A stretch of 64,000 bases of DNA from Sphaerisporangium aureirubrum (GTDB lineage Bacteria; Actinomycetota; Actinomycetes; Streptosporangiales; Streptosporangiaceae). This document shows positions 32,209 to 40,339 of the stretch, in pieces. Location of the stretch: positions 124,001 through 188,000 of the forward strand of contig NZ_JBHSRF010000001.1 in assembly GCF_042658925.1 (NCBI RefSeq), given 5' to 3'. How positions within the stretch are numbered: the first letter of the stretch is position 1; each line of letters starts with the position of its first letter. Position numbers and translations under genes: made by a program. The notes beneath the pieces were generated by a model, which was not told where the DNA came from, did no database searches, and worked only from the letters and a program-made list of their open reading frames with translations.

Positions 32209-34620
32209 TCAGAGCGCGGGGTAGGCGTTGTCCACCAGCATCGCGAACTGCTCGTGGTGCCAGTCGCCGTAGAGCGGGGCGTTGGGCAGCGCGTTGGTCA
32301 GCACGATCGGGTTGAACCGGTTGGTGGCGGCCGGGTCGCACATACGGTCGACCACGGATCCCGGAGGCACCACAGGGCCGCCCACGCCGTCCGACTCGCC
32401 CGGCGGCTTGACCCACAGGAAGGCGTCCACGCCGGGGAGCGGCGCGGCCACCGGGCGGGCGCCGACGCCCGCGCCCCGCTGGTTGCACCAGCTGAACCGG
32501 TACGGGCGCCGGTCCACGCGGCTCTGGTTGACGTAGGGGTCCAGTTCGGTCGAGGTGCTCACCGAGGTAGGCCGGTTCACCCCGCCCCAGCCGTTGCGCG
32601 AGGTGTCGATCACGGTGCCGATGGAGCTGGACAGGCCGCGCTGGATGAGGGAGGCGCGCATCGCCGTCGCGTAGTCCCGCTCGTCGAAGTAGGGGTTCCA
32701 CTCGAAGAACGTGGCCGAGCGGAGGGGGACGCCGCCGAACATGAGGGTGGCGTCGGGGAGGAAGGGCTCCTCGGTGGGGATGTAGTCGGCGACGTTGGTC
32801 GCGATGCCGTCCAGGCTCGTCGCCCCGCCGGCCGAGCCCCGCACGGTGGAGGAGATCAGGGTGGCCAGCGCGCCGAAGTTGTCGTCCCAGCCGATCCATC
32901 CGGAGTGCCCGGCGTCGAGGTAGGTGTAGACGTTGGGCAGCGGCGAGAGCCGGTCCAGGGCATGGCGGATGCCGTCCACGTAGACGCCGCTCTGCGCCGC
33001 CGCCACGCAGGACGGGTAGTTGTTGCCGGTCACCAGATCGGCCAGCGAGCGCGGTTCGATGATCGTGGCGATGCGCAGCCGGGAGTACTTGCTCTTGGAG
33101 ACGATGGAGGCGATGGCGTCGATGTACTGGGTCTTGTACCAGTTCAGGCCGTTGTCCGCGGCGTGCAGCTCGGCGGGCGACACCTGGGCCAGGCAGTCCT
33201 TGTCGGGAAGGTCGTACAGCACCAGGGTGACGTAGCCCGCGTTCTGCGCCAGAGCGTCGTCCAGGTGGGCCTCCAGGCCTCGGACGCCGACGGTGCCGGT
33301 GACCTTGGCGATCCGGTCCAGCCAGATCGCCGTGGGCACCGTCCTCAGGCGGCGCATCCGCTCCGCGGCGGACCCGCCTGCCGTCGCGGCGGAGTTCTCG
33401 ACGTTGGCCGCCCAGTCGGCGTTGACGTACCCGGACACCCCGATGAAGGGGTTGTCGACCGGGACGGTGGGCGAGGCGGTCGATCCCGGGACGTCGTTGT
33501 CCAGCTCGGCCACGTTCAGCGACACGGTGCCGCCGCCGCTGATCTGGCTGCTGCGGAAGTCGAAGACGGCCGTGCTGTTCAGCGAGTCGGCGTCCTCGGC
33601 CGCGGTCACGAGGATGGTCTGCGGGACGTTCCAGTTGCCCTGGGTGAAGGTCAGCGGGCCGCCCACGGCCAGGTCGGTGTCACCCTGGACCCGGCCGGCG
33701 ACGACGATGGTGTCGAGGGTCGGCCGCGCGCTGAGCCGCACCTGCACGATCCCCTGGCCGCCCTCGGGCACGATGAGCGCCGTGGGGGTGATCAGGATCC
33801 GCAGCGGGGTCGAGCCGGGGCCGTCGTTGTCGATCTCGGCGGCGTTCCACAGCACGGCGCTGCTGCCGGGGATCTGGCTGCTGCGGGTGTCGAAGATGGC
33901 CGTGCCGTTGGTGGTGTCGGCGTCCTCGGCGGCGGTCACCGCGAAGTTCTGGGGGATGTTCCAGTTGCTCGGGGTGAACGTCAGCGGCGGGCCGCCGGCC
34001 AGGTCGGTGTCACCCTGGACGCGGGCGGTGCCGACGATGATGTCCCGGGTGGGCTGCGAGTTGAGCCTGATCTGGGCGCTCGCCTGACCGCCCTCGGGCA
34101 CCGACAGCGTGGTGGGGATGACGATGATGCGCAGCGGGGACGGGAACGTCGGGGTCGGGGTCGGGCTCGGCGTGGGGCTCGGGATCAGGACGTAAGCGCA
34201 CGGCACCCCGTTGACGGCGAAGTCCCTCGGGGGCGGGTTGCCATCGGTCCAGTTCCCGTTGAACCCGACGGTGAAGGACGCGCCGGTGGCGACCGAGCCG
34301 CTCCAGGCCTGGCTCTGCGCGGTGACCCGCTGGCCGGACTGGGTCCAGGTCGCCGCCCAGCCCACGGTCAGCTGCTGGCTGCCCGGGAACGTGAAGCTCA
34401 GCGTCCAGGCCGTGAGGGGGTCACCGGTGTTCTTGACCACGATGGACGCCGTGAAGCCGCCCGATCCCGTGCCCCACGTGTTGGAGGTGTAGACGAGCTC
34501 GCAGGCCACCGCGGCGTCGGCCCGCGGCGAGGTGACGAGCACCAGCCCGGCCGCGGCCAGCACCGCCGCCGTGAGGATCGTCAGGACCTTGCGGTGGAAT
34601 CGGCTCTGCGCATGCCCCAT
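32209..34620 (-). CDS. Secreted CBM2-(Calx-beta-like)2-GH6 protein with atypical catalytic site
   Basis: 803-aa exported protein. Signal peptide (1 to about 36, ending ADAA), CBM2 (about 37-140), short Pro-Thr linker, two tandem ~105-residue beta modules (about 160-375, each with VPEGGQ, RVQGDTDLA, AAEDAD, DFRSSQ or DTRSSQ) resembling Calx-beta repeats, then GH6 (about 385-803). GH6 motifs: YDLPDKDC, YLDAGHSGWIGW, DTSRNGWGG, LWVKPPGESDG. The proton-donor Asp is replaced by Arg524 (EPRSL), as in the neighbour at 30379. ATG 34620 is chosen, with GGAG 10 nt upstream; TTG 34626 is an alternative. It is likely the first gene of a two-gene operon. Confidence 0.9.
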   Translation of the reverse strand: MGHAQSRFHRKVLTILTAAVLAAAGLVLVTSPRADAAVACELVYTSNTWGTGSGGFTASIVVKNTGDPLTAWTLSFTFPGSQQLTVGWAATWTQSGQRVTAQSQAWSGSVATGASFTVGFNGNWTDGNPPPRDFAVNGVPCAYVLIPSPTPSPTPTPTFPSPLRIIVIPTTLSVPEGGQASAQIRLNSQPTRDIIVGTARVQGDTDLAGGPPLTFTPSNWNIPQNFAVTAAEDADTTNGTAIFDTRSSQIPGSSAVLWNAAEIDNDGPGSTPLRILITPTALIVPEGGQGIVQVRLSARPTLDTIVVAGRVQGDTDLAVGGPLTFTQGNWNVPQTILVTAAEDADSLNSTAVFDFRSSQISGGGTVSLNVAELDNDVPGSTASPTVPVDNPFIGVSGYVNADWAANVENSAATAGGSAAERMRRLRTVPTAIWLDRIAKVTGTVGVRGLEAHLDDALAQNAGYVTLVLYDLPDKDCLAQVSPAELHAADNGLNWYKTQYIDAIASIVSKSKYSRLRIATIIEPRSLADLVTGNNYPSCVAAAQSGVYVDGIRHALDRLSPLPNVYTYLDAGHSGWIGWDDNFGALATLISSTVRGSAGGATSLDGIATNVADYIPTEEPFLPDATLMFGGVPLRSATFFEWNPYFDERDYATAMRASLIQRGLSSSIGTVIDTSRNGWGGVNRPTSVSTSTELDPYVNQSRVDRRPYRFSWCNQRGAGVGARPVAAPLPGVDAFLWVKPPGESDGVGGPVVPPGSVVDRMCDPAATNRFNPIVLTNALPNAPLYGDWHHEQFAMLVDNAYPAL

Positions 34621-34937
34621 TGACAATCATCTCCAAGATGGATCTCACCGTGAGCCGCCGTCCCCGCCGTGACGCCGCCCATCGCCCATCCGGGTCTCCC
34701 GCCGCCGGACGCTGGTGTTCCAAGGGTCGGCATGTTTCGGGAAGGTGTACATAACGCCGCGGCCGCGCTGCCGGGGGTGAGTCGCTAAATGAGCGGGGCA
34801 GCATGGCCGAATCAGCGCGGAACCTCGGCGGACACCGTCCGGAAGCTGGGTAAACGGCCATCCGCGGCCGGACAACCCGGTGAAAGATTCAGCTCACCCG
34901 GCCCGCGGATCCTCCGCGAGCGGGAGCCGATGTGCCG
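34621..34937. other. Upstream region of the GH6 operon
   Basis: 317 bp between the GH6 operon start and the stop of a VOC gene on the same strand. No gene is supported. I looked for LacI/CebR-type boxes and GAAA-TTTC palindromes of the kind seen at 7209, 24613 and 28103 and found none, so this operon may answer to a different signal. Confidence 0.5.
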
Positions 34938-35291
34938 CTAGGAGACGGGCTCCAGGAACTCCAGGCGGTTGCCGTGCGGGTCCTCGGAGTGGAAGCGGCG
35001 CAGCTCCGGGATCTCGTCGGCGTAGGTGACGGGGTAGCCCGCCTCGGTGAGGCGGCGGGCCCAGTCGTCGAGGTTCCGGACGAGGAGGCCGGGGTGGGCC
35101 TTGCGGGCGGGGCGGAAATCGGGCTCGACGCCGAGGTGCAGCTCGATGCCGTCGCCGCGGAACCAGCAGCCGCCGCGGGCGGCCAGCACGGGCGGCTTGG
35201 GGATCTCGGTCAGGCCGAGCACATCCTCGTAGAACGCGCGGAGCACGGGCTCGCTGCCCGGGGGGCAGCCCAGTTGCACGTGGTGGATCAC
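34938..35291 (-). CDS. VOC (glyoxalase/bleomycin-resistance fold) protein
   Basis: 117-aa small metalloenzyme-like protein. It begins with the typical beta strand IHHVQLGCPPGSE, has FYEDVLGLTEIPKP, and ends with HSEDPHGNRLEFLEP, the conserved DP-x-GN-x-(I/L)-E motif carrying the C-terminal Glu metal ligand. GTG 35291 with GAGGT upstream is preferred over a longer frame that adds an Arg-rich N-terminus. It is monocistronic. VOC proteins include lyases, dioxygenases and resistance proteins, and the sequence does not distinguish among them. Confidence 0.85.
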   Translation of the reverse strand: MIHHVQLGCPPGSEPVLRAFYEDVLGLTEIPKPPVLAARGGCWFRGDGIELHLGVEPDFRPARKAHPGLLVRNLDDWARRLTEAGYPVTYADEIPELRRFHSEDPHGNRLEFLEPVS

Positions 35292-35453
35292 CGGGGGTAC
35301 CTCACGCTTCCGTAGGTCTCGCGCGCGCCGGGGGAGGCCGCGCGCGATCCCCATCATCGTTCATCGGCCCGGGCCCCCCAGGACCGCATCACGGAAGATG
35401 TGGGCGGGCCCGGCGGGGTGGCAGCATTCTTCGATGTCGGTGAGGAGAAGCGC

Positions 35454-36758
35454 ATGAGCGAGGAACTGCCGAGGGCCGACCACTGGACGAGCTTCGACCA
35501 GCTGTGGGCGGCGCAGGACAAGCAGCTGCACATGGTGTTCGAGCAGGTGGCGAAGTCCCCCTTCTACCGGGAACGGTTCGGCGGCCGGCCCGTCACCGGG
35601 CTCGACGGGCTCCCGATGACCTCCAAGGAGGATCTGCGGGACAGCTATCCGTTCGGAATGCTGGCGGTGCCGAAGACACGGCTCGCCACCTATCACGAGT
35701 CCAGCGGGACCAGCGGCGCCGCGACACCCACCCCCACGTACTACACGGCGGAGGAATGGGCCGAGCTGGTCGACCGGTTCCTGCGCAACTCGATCCCGAT
35801 GACGGCCGAGGACACGCTGCTGGTGCGCATCCCGTACGCGCTGGTGATGGCCGGGCACCTCGCCCACCAGGCGGGCCTCGCCGTCGGCGCCACGGTGATC
35901 CCGAGCGACTGCCGGTCGCTGGCGTCGCCGTACTCGCGGGTGGTCCGCGCCCTGCACGACCTGGACGTCACGCTCACGTGGTCCACCCCGAGCGAGTGCC
36001 TGGTGTGGGCCGCCGGGGCCGAGCTGGCCGGGTACCGCACCGAGACCGACTTCCCGGCCCTGCGGGCGTTCTACACCGCCGGTGAGCCGCTCAGCCCCGC
36101 GCGCCGCGCCAGGATCAGCGAGCTGTGGGGCGGCACACCGGTGCTGGACGTGTACGGCTCCACCGAGGTCGGCTCGGTCGCGGGCACCTGCCCGGCGGGC
36201 GTCATGCACTTCTGGGCCGACCGCCTGCTGCCCGAGGTGTACGACGCCGCGACCGGCACGTTCGCCCGCGAGGGCGCCGGGCAGCTCGTGGTGACCCCCC
36301 TGTACCAGGAGGCCATGCCGCTGATCAGGTACGACCTCGGGGACGACGTCGAGATCCACTACGCCGAGTGCGAGTGCGGCTGGTACCTGCCCACCATCCG
36401 GGTGCTCGGCCGGATCTCCCACGGCAACGAGGTCGCCGGCAAGAGCCTGTCCGTACGCCAGGTCGAGGAGGCCGTCTACCGCCTGCCCGTCGAGCTAGGC
36501 GTGCTGTTCTGGCGGGCCCAGGCCCGCCCCGACCGTCTGGTCGTGCAGATCGAGGTCGACCGGCCACACGCCTCGGACGCCCGCGCCGCGCTGACGACCA
36601 TCGCCGAGGAACTGCTGGACGTACCGGTCGCGGTGGAGCCCGTTCCCCTCGGGACGCTGGTCCCGTCCGAGCTGCTGCTCGGGAGGCTGGACGCGATGAA
36701 GCCGCGGCGGCTGTTCGGGCCGGACGAGGACTGGGACGCCGCGATCCTGCGCTGCTGA
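35454..36758 (+). CDS. Phenylacetate-CoA ligase (PaaK)-family adenylate-forming enzyme
   Basis: 434-aa AMP-forming ligase of the PaaK branch. The start (WTSFDQLWAAQDKQLHMVFEQVAKSPFYRERF) and the ATP-binding loop SSGTSGAATPT are typical. The aryl/AMP region YGSTEVG, the IRYDLGDD motif (conserved Asp that binds ribose) and the cysteine-rich ECECGWYLP loop are also present. The C-terminal lid domain (about residues 335-434) is complete. The ATG at 35454 has GAGGAG upstream. An MFS exporter gene follows 57 bp downstream on the same strand, but no phenylacetate catabolic genes are near. The substrate may be another aromatic acid. Confidence 0.85.
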   Translation: MSEELPRADHWTSFDQLWAAQDKQLHMVFEQVAKSPFYRERFGGRPVTGLDGLPMTSKEDLRDSYPFGMLAVPKTRLATYHESSGTSGAATPTPTYYTAEEWAELVDRFLRNSIPMTAEDTLLVRIPYALVMAGHLAHQAGLAVGATVIPSDCRSLASPYSRVVRALHDLDVTLTWSTPSECLVWAAGAELAGYRTETDFPALRAFYTAGEPLSPARRARISELWGGTPVLDVYGSTEVGSVAGTCPAGVMHFWADRLLPEVYDAATGTFAREGAGQLVVTPLYQEAMPLIRYDLGDDVEIHYAECECGWYLPTIRVLGRISHGNEVAGKSLSVRQVEEAVYRLPVELGVLFWRAQARPDRLVVQIEVDRPHASDARAALTTIAEELLDVPVAVEPVPLGTLVPSELLLGRLDAMKPRRLFGPDEDWDAAILRC

Positions 36759-36815
36759 AAGGCCGGGCGGGAAACTCGCTGGGGCGGGCAACAGGAGTGA
36801 TGGCACACTTCACTC

Positions 36816-38111
36816 GTGACCGAACCTTCTGGACAGATCGCCGTCGCCCAGCACAAGAACGATCGGCCCGACCTTCGGCGGCTGCAGAGGCGGACGCTCG
36901 GTGTGCTCTCGGCGGCGCAGATCGCCGGGGGGATCGGGGTGGCCACCGGGGCCGCGCTCAGTTCTCTGGTGGTGGCGGAGATCTCGGGGTCGGTGGCGAT
37001 CAGTGGGTTCGCCGGGACGGCGACGGTGCTCGGGGCCGCGTTGCTGGCGATACCGGCGGCGCAGCTCGCCGGGCGGGCCGGGCGGCGGGCCGGGCTGCTG
37101 CTCACGTACGGGGTCGCGGTGCTCGGGTGCCTGATCTGCGTGGGGGCCATCTCGATCAGGTCGTGGCCGCTGCTGCTCCTTGGTCTGGTGCTGTTCGGGG
37201 CGGCGAGCGCGGGTAATCTCGCCGCGCGGTACTCCGCGACCGACCTGTCACCGCCGGGTCACGCCGGGCGGCACCTGTCCCTGGTGGTCTGGGCCGCGAC
37301 GATCGGGTCGGTCGCCGGTCCCAACCTTGCCGACCCCGCCGGGCACGCCGGTGCCGCGCTGGGGCTCGGCGCCGAGGCGGGGCCGTTCGCGCTGGCCGCG
37401 CTCACGTTCGCGCTGGCGGCCGTGATCGTGGTCGCGGGGCTGCGTCCCGACCCGCTGCTCGTGGCCCGGGGCACTCCGGGCGAGGGGGACGGCGGGCCGG
37501 TCGCGCCGAAGAGGACTCTGCGCGGGTCGTGGCGGGTGGTGCGGGAGACGCCCGCCGCCCGGCGCGCGCTGGTGGCGATCGCGGTGAGCCACACGGCCAT
37601 GGTGTCGATCATGTCGATGACGCCGGTCCACCTCGACCACGGCGACATGGGCCTGTCGATCATCGGGATCGTCCTGAGCGCGCACATCACCGGCATGTAC
37701 GTCTTCTCCCCGCTGGTCGGCTGGCTCGCCGACCGGATCGGCGCGATCCCCGTCCTGGTCATCGGCCTGCTCCAGCTGCTGCTGGCCGCCGGGCTCGCCG
37801 CCTCCGCCGCCCCGCACGACGTCGCCCTGCTCAGCCTCGGCCTGTTCCTCCTCGGCACGGGGTGGTCCTGCGGCCTGGTGGCCGGGTCCGCCCTGCTCAG
37901 CGAGTCGGTGGCCCTCGACCACCGCCCTTCCGCCCAGGGCCTCTCCGACCTGCTGATGAACGTCTGCGGCGCCACCGGCACGATCGCCGCGGGCCTGATC
38001 GTCGCCACCGGTTCCTATGCCCTGCTGGGCATCGCCGTGGCCGTCCTGGTGGCGATCCCCGCCGTGTGGCTCGGTCTCGGACCGCCCCGCCGGACGGCCG
38101 GCGCCCGCTGA
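36816..38111 (+). CDS. MFS transporter
   Basis: 431-aa integral membrane protein with about 12 hydrophobic segments and the MFS signature between helices 2 and 3 (AQLAGRAGRRAGLL) and again in the second half (GWLADRIGAIP). The central cytoplasmic loop lies at about residues 205-245. GTG 36816. It resembles bacterial drug-efflux or metabolite-export members; substrate unknown. It is 57 bp downstream of the PaaK-like gene and 36 bp before a PNPOx-like gene, all co-directional, so one transcript is possible. Confidence 0.88.
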   Translation: MTEPSGQIAVAQHKNDRPDLRRLQRRTLGVLSAAQIAGGIGVATGAALSSLVVAEISGSVAISGFAGTATVLGAALLAIPAAQLAGRAGRRAGLLLTYGVAVLGCLICVGAISIRSWPLLLLGLVLFGAASAGNLAARYSATDLSPPGHAGRHLSLVVWAATIGSVAGPNLADPAGHAGAALGLGAEAGPFALAALTFALAAVIVVAGLRPDPLLVARGTPGEGDGGPVAPKRTLRGSWRVVRETPAARRALVAIAVSHTAMVSIMSMTPVHLDHGDMGLSIIGIVLSAHITGMYVFSPLVGWLADRIGAIPVLVIGLLQLLLAAGLAASAAPHDVALLSLGLFLLGTGWSCGLVAGSALLSESVALDHRPSAQGLSDLLMNVCGATGTIAAGLIVATGSYALLGIAVAVLVAIPAVWLGLGPPRRTAGAR

Positions 38112-38147
38112 CCGCGAAATGTCGGTGGCGTCGGTCAGAGTGGCCGA

Positions 38148-38669
38148 ATGCACGAGACCGACTCCGAGCTCGAAGAGCTCCAGGCCCTGCTGGACGTCTC
38201 CCTGGCGGGTTCCACCGCCCACCTGCGCTCCATCGTCAAGCCAGGCGAACGCACGATCCCGGCGCGACAGCTCACCGAAGTCCTCACCGGCATGTGCACA
38301 CTCGCTCTCTCCACCGTCACCGCCCGCGGCGAGCCCAGGATCGGCGGCGTGGACGGCCACTTCCTCCACGGCAAGTGGATCTTCGGCACCTCCACCACCG
38401 CCGCCAAGGCGGTTCACCTGCGCACCCGCCCTGCCGTGAGCGCCGCCCACATGCGCGGCGAGTCCCTGGGCGTCTTCACCCACGGCGCCGCCCGCATCCT
38501 CAACCCCCCCGACGCCCCCGCCGACCCCGGGTGGCCGGAAACCCTGGCCTACCTGACCACCCACTACGGGGAATCCCCCACCAACTGGGGCGACGTCGCC
38601 TACTACCGCCTGGACCCCCACTGGATGATCGTCTACACCTTCGACCCCAAGGACATCACCCCCGCCTGA
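38148..38669 (+). CDS. Pyridoxamine 5'-phosphate oxidase-fold (flavin/F420-binding) protein
   Basis: 173-aa split-barrel protein. Core strands TLALSTVTARGEPRIGGVDGHFLHGKWIF and the following TAAKAVHLRTRPAVSAAHM match the PNPOx-like/F420-dependent family. The C-terminal WMIVYTFDP closes the barrel. The N-terminal helix ELEELQALLDVSLAGS is longer than in minimal members. Such proteins bind FMN, F420 or heme and act in redox or detoxification reactions. No cofactor-specific motif allows a choice. It is followed by a VOC gene 39 bp downstream. Confidence 0.82.
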   Translation: MHETDSELEELQALLDVSLAGSTAHLRSIVKPGERTIPARQLTEVLTGMCTLALSTVTARGEPRIGGVDGHFLHGKWIFGTSTTAAKAVHLRTRPAVSAAHMRGESLGVFTHGAARILNPPDAPADPGWPETLAYLTTHYGESPTNWGDVAYYRLDPHWMIVYTFDPKDITPA

Positions 38670-38708
38670 CCCGCGGGGGATTGTCGGTGGGGTGCACATA
38701 CTGGGGGG

Positions 38709-39137
38709 ATGGAAGCTCGGATTTCGCTGATCACACTGGGTGTGGCCGATCTTCGTCGGTCGTACGAGTTCTATCGGGACGGGCTGGGGCTGCCCACCAC
38801 CCGCAAGCCGGAGGAGGGGATCGTCTTCTTCCAGATGTCGGGGACGGTGCTGGCGTTGTATCCGTACGGGGAGCTGGCGGAGGACGTCGGGCCGGGGTGG
38901 GATGTGCCGCGGTCGAAGTTCACGGGGATCACGCTGGCGCACAACGTCAGGGAGCGGCATCAGGTCGACGAGACCCTCGCGCTGGCGGCGGAGGCGGGGG
39001 CCGAGATCGTCAAGCAGGGGCAGGACACGGCCTGGGGCGGGTATACGGGGTACTTCACCGACCCCGACGGCTATCTCTGGGAGGTGGCGTGGGGGGCGTT
39101 TCCGTTCAAGGAGGACGGGTCGCTCGACGTGGGGTGA
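38709..39137 (+). CDS. VOC family protein
   Basis: 142-aa protein with one full VOC domain. It has the start SLITLGVADLRRSYEFYRDGLGL, a KFTGITLAHNV second module, and GYTGYFTDPDGYLWEVAW, with the conserved DPDG-x-x-(W)-E metal-ligand motif. This subtype is common in actinobacteria and annotated as glyoxalase/extradiol dioxygenase-like without known substrate. The downstream 220 bp contain a very short ORF with a strong ribosome site. Confidence 0.85.
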   Translation: MEARISLITLGVADLRRSYEFYRDGLGLPTTRKPEEGIVFFQMSGTVLALYPYGELAEDVGPGWDVPRSKFTGITLAHNVRERHQVDETLALAAEAGAEIVKQGQDTAWGGYTGYFTDPDGYLWEVAWGAFPFKEDGSLDVG

Positions 39138-39245
39138 CCAGGGGCCGGCGTTCCCGTTCGAAAGCGCGGGAAAAGGGGTGAAGCGGAGAGCGGTCGGGCT
39201 GGTAGCTTGCAGGTGGCCGTGACATCGCACGAGGAGGTGAGACCC

Positions 39246-39305
39246 ATGAACGCTGTATCGACGTGGGTGCTCCCCCGGTTCGTCATGGCCGGGCGATCGA
39301 GGTAG
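39246..39305 (+). CDS. 19-codon leader-like ORF upstream of the alpha/beta hydrolase gene
   Basis: ATG 39246 follows GAGGAGGTGAGACCC, the strongest Shine-Dalgarno in the neighbourhood. The frame reads MNAVSTWVLPRFVMAGRSR and stops at TAG 39303. It lies 52 bp before the hydrolase start. It may be a leader peptide with a regulatory role, but no run of regulatory codons and no clear attenuator hairpin was identified. Confidence 0.4.
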   Translation: MNAVSTWVLPRFVMAGRSR

Positions 39306-39357
39306 GTGTCGCCGGGAGCGCCCCGAACCCCATGGCGATCCCGAAGGGCAACAACCT

Positions 39358-40134
39358 ATGCATTCTGTGCGTTTCACCGCGGAGACATCGTCGGACGGTG
39401 TCGTCGAGCGCGACTTCACCGTGGGTGAGGTTCCGGGCGTGCTCTGGTCGCCGGTGTCCGGCTCCGGCTCCGTGTCCGGCCGCGCGCCTCTGGTGCTGCT
39501 GGGGCACGGCGGCGGCCAGGACAAGAGGGCACCGGGGATGGTCGGGCGTGCGCGGCGGCTGGTGACCGGCTGCGGGTTCACCGTCGCGGCCGTCGACGCG
39601 CCGGGACACGGCGGCCGGCCGCGCACGGCGGCCGACGAGCGGCAGATCGCCGCGCTGCGGCAGGCGATGGCTGCGGGCGAGCCGGTCGGCCCGATCGTCG
39701 TCCGGTACAACGCCGAGCTGGCGGAGCGGGCCGTGCCGGAATGGCGGGCGACCCTGGACGCCCTCCAGGAACTGCCGGAGATCGGCGCCGGAGGGCCCGT
39801 CGGGTACTTCGGCCTGACCATGGGCACCGCGATCGGGGTGCCGTTGACGGCGGCCGACCCCAGGATCACCGCCGCGGTCTTCGGCGTCTTCTGGCACGAC
39901 TCCCTGACCGAGGCGGCGAGACAGATCACCGTGCCCGTCGAGTTCGCGCTCCAGTGGGACGACGAGCACATCCCCCGCGAGTCCGGTCTCGCGTTGTTCG
40001 ACGCCTTCGCCTCGAAGGAGAAGACGTTGCACGCCAACGCGGGCACACACATGGCGCTGCCCAGGTTCGAGGCGGACAGCGCGGTCCGTTTCTTCGCCCG
40101 GCATCTCGGCCGGGCCGGCACATCACCGGCCTGA
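39358..40134 (+). CDS. Alpha/beta hydrolase (dienelactone hydrolase-like) with Thr at the nucleophile position
   Basis: 258-aa hydrolase. The oxyanion region is LVLLGHGGGQDKRAPG (about residues 45-60). The nucleophile elbow reads FGLTMGTAIG, with Thr154 where the family normally has Ser. The acid is likely in LQWDDEHIP and the histidine in NAGTHMALPRF. A PGHGGRP loop follows strand 4. The rest of the fold looks intact, so this is a substitution and not decay. The gene ends at a strong hairpin (40148-40172). A weak ribosome site and a short upstream ORF suggest translational control. Confidence 0.8.
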   Translation: MHSVRFTAETSSDGVVERDFTVGEVPGVLWSPVSGSGSVSGRAPLVLLGHGGGQDKRAPGMVGRARRLVTGCGFTVAAVDAPGHGGRPRTAADERQIAALRQAMAAGEPVGPIVVRYNAELAERAVPEWRATLDALQELPEIGAGGPVGYFGLTMGTAIGVPLTAADPRITAAVFGVFWHDSLTEAARQITVPVEFALQWDDEHIPRESGLALFDAFASKEKTLHANAGTHMALPRFEADSAVRFFARHLGRAGTSPA

Positions 40135-40147
40135 TGTGACAGGCGGC

Positions 40148-40172
40148 GGCGCCCGGCCGCCGGCCGGGCGCC
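40148..40172 (+). terminator. Hairpin terminator after the hydrolase gene
   Basis: GGCGCCCGGCC (40148-40158), GCC loop, GGCCGGGCGCC (40162-40172): a perfect 11-bp G+C stem 14 bp after the stop codon. It is followed by GATATCTCCTTA but no T-run, as is usual in actinomycetes. Confidence 0.75.
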
Positions 40173-40339
40173 GATATCTCCTTATGGAGGAAATGGGCGA
40201 AGGTTTGCCGTGTGGTGGCGGGATCGGTGGGTGGGGCAGTGCGAGAGGTGGGCATAAGGGGCGTGGGCCGACCTTCAGGCCTTCGCAGGGGCATGGTGAT
40301 GCGGGGGATGCGGCGCCGGGCTCAGGCAGTGGGGAAGGT

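Noticed and set aside
30301..34623. 1440-codon open frame antisense to the GH6 genes
   Set aside because: Its translation is low-complexity Arg/Gly/Val/His without domains. The opposite strand encodes two clear CBM2-GH6 proteins with signal peptides. Long antisense frames are expected at this base composition.
40136..40339. Upstream extension of the LuxR regulator
   Set aside because: The extension is Gly/Ser/Arg-rich, runs through a strong terminator hairpin, and lies outside the conserved start of the family.
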